64,000 bases of DNA from Tubulanus polymorphus (lineage: Eukaryota > Nemertea > Palaeonemertea > Tubulaniformes > Tubulanidae): contig NC_134028.1 of the NCBI RefSeq assembly GCF_964204645.1, forward strand, positions 13,195,263 through 13,259,262, written 5' to 3'. Every line of letters starts with the position of its first letter. The first letter of the stretch is position 1. A model generated the notes under the pieces. It was given only the letters and a program-made list of their open reading frames with translations. It did not search any database and had not been told where the DNA came from. Position numbers and translations under genes: made by a program. Of the stretch, positions 62,965 through 64,000 are shown piece by piece.

Positions 62965-64000
62965 ATGTCGTTGACGCGACCTCGAAGAGTCGAAATTCAG
63001 AGGCGACGTCAAGGAGATGAAACGACCGCGTGTTCGTTCGAAAAAGGAGTTAGTGAATACAGGCGATTTTCATGGTCAGCAGAAACGACATCTCGGAGTA
63101 AAATTACGGAAATAGCACAGAAGATATACTATACTATTATTATTACCATTACTATTAGTAATTACAGCGACGAGAGCGTTAAGATGGCATCGTCAAAGGA
63201 TTGAATTTAAACAGACGATGAACTGACGGAGAATTTACAATATTTACAGGATTGTAAGTGACGAGTTTATCGGCAGCCCATGGCCGACGACTACACGGCC
63301 CCCCGTGACTCACTGAGGGCGGGATGTCAAAAACCACTGCAGCGATCCCGGGGTCAGACGACCCGGAGGCCCGTGTCTTAAATAGAAAGTAAAATTGTCT
63401 TCTTACATGATCTGTACGATTTACAGCGTCCGATTCGTAAAACGGTGAAGAGGCAGCAAGAAAGAGTTTCTAATGTGGCTCTGCCAGAGCCAAGTTGCCA
63501 ATGAGCGCGATTGCGCTAAATTTATAGTTTTCATGCGGTCAACGCACGCGGTGATTGGTCAAGCGTGACGAGCAGTGATACGCTCCGCGGACAAAGTAGA
63601 GCACGCGAAATCATTCGACTGTGACGAATGATAAAACCCTAAATAAAGACTTCATACCCGAGAGATAGAATTAAGTTCTATAATATTTTAAGATTAACGC
63701 GAAAAACGACGACTATAAGACCGATACGGGGATATTTACTACAAATAAACCGGAGTAAACCGCACCACCGCGAAAACGCTCACACGGAAGTGAGGCGGCG
63801 CCAGCGAGCGGCTTCGTAAAAACGAGCGTAAACACGAACAGGGCTGGAGAATTCTCCGGCGACGAGACGGAACCAAAACGGCCCAAAATCAAAGAAGTTG
63901 GGTCTCAAATATAAAAAGGTGAAGATACACTAATAGGTAGGTGGAGAATAAAAGAATGGCCTGGACAGGCGCCGAAAAATCGCTAATATCACCGCGATGT
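62965..64000. other. CpG-rich terminal stretch, no clear gene
   Basis: CG dinucleotides are much more frequent here than in the rest of the window. The ORF at 62965-63204 is Arg/Thr/Ser-rich with no family match. Segments such as GGCGGCGCCAGCGAGCGGC (about 63794) stand out. It could be a leader or LTR region of an element running off the window, or a genuine unmethylated region; I cannot decide. Confidence 0.4.

Noticed and set aside
51792-64000. Upstream SEC31 exons or the SEC31 promoter (CpG-rich end)
   Set aside because: No minus-strand peptide resembling WD40 repeats 1-2 or the residues before TNLLATG was found. The CpG-rich stretch cannot be tied to the gene.

Overview
This window looks like nuclear DNA from a marine invertebrate animal. 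It is AT-rich and dominated by transposon debris, and its only host gene is a single-copy housekeeping gene with GT-AG introns. I cannot name the phylum. The host gene is SEC31 (SEC31A-like, the outer-coat subunit of COPII vesicles), read on the minus strand from right to left. I find eight exons (51791-51696, 50470-50333, 50236-50094, 32728-32617, 16886-16734, 10399-10262, 4584-4351, 1896-1822). Their reading phases join perfectly and encode about 363 residues, from the third WD40 repeat through the SEC13-binding blade to the start of the helical region. Both ends of the gene lie outside the window. Almost everything else is intron or upstream DNA filled with mobile elements.

From left to right: 1-4350 holds a hairpin-ended repeat, a 402-bp TA-flanked MITE and a DIRS-like RNase H remnant. 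4585-10261 holds more hairpin-ended repeats, a hAT dimerisation-domain remnant and a Mutator-like foldback MITE. 10400-16733 holds a composite repeat, a BEL/Pao remnant on the plus strand and a piggyBac-type MITE. The 15.7-kb intron 16887-32616 carries a nest five levels deep: SEC31 intron, BEL/Pao (minus), Tigger/pogo (plus), hairpin-ended repeat, and a Gmr1-like Ty3/Gypsy element (integrase with no reverse transcriptase before it). A tRNA-derived SINE follows.

The 17.4-kb intron 32729-50093 carries another composite repeat and a 2.5-kb element with long terminal inverted repeats. It also carries an ISL2EU-type DNA transposon (THAP/DDE transposase on minus, SWIM/YqaJ protein on plus), into which an apparently intact 1.44-kb mariner-like transposon has inserted. 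Two LINE fragments in opposite orientation follow. The last 12 kb (51792-64000) holds no recognised exon. It has degenerate tandem arrays, a 1484-bp unit duplicated head-to-tail with no difference noticed, a 329-bp unit duplicated in tandem, a 59-bp minisatellite and a terminal kilobase richer in CpG.

The only open reading frame that looks intact and functional apart from the SEC31 exons is the mariner-like transposase (39938-41017). All other transposon proteins carry frameshifts, stops, deletions or altered catalytic residues.
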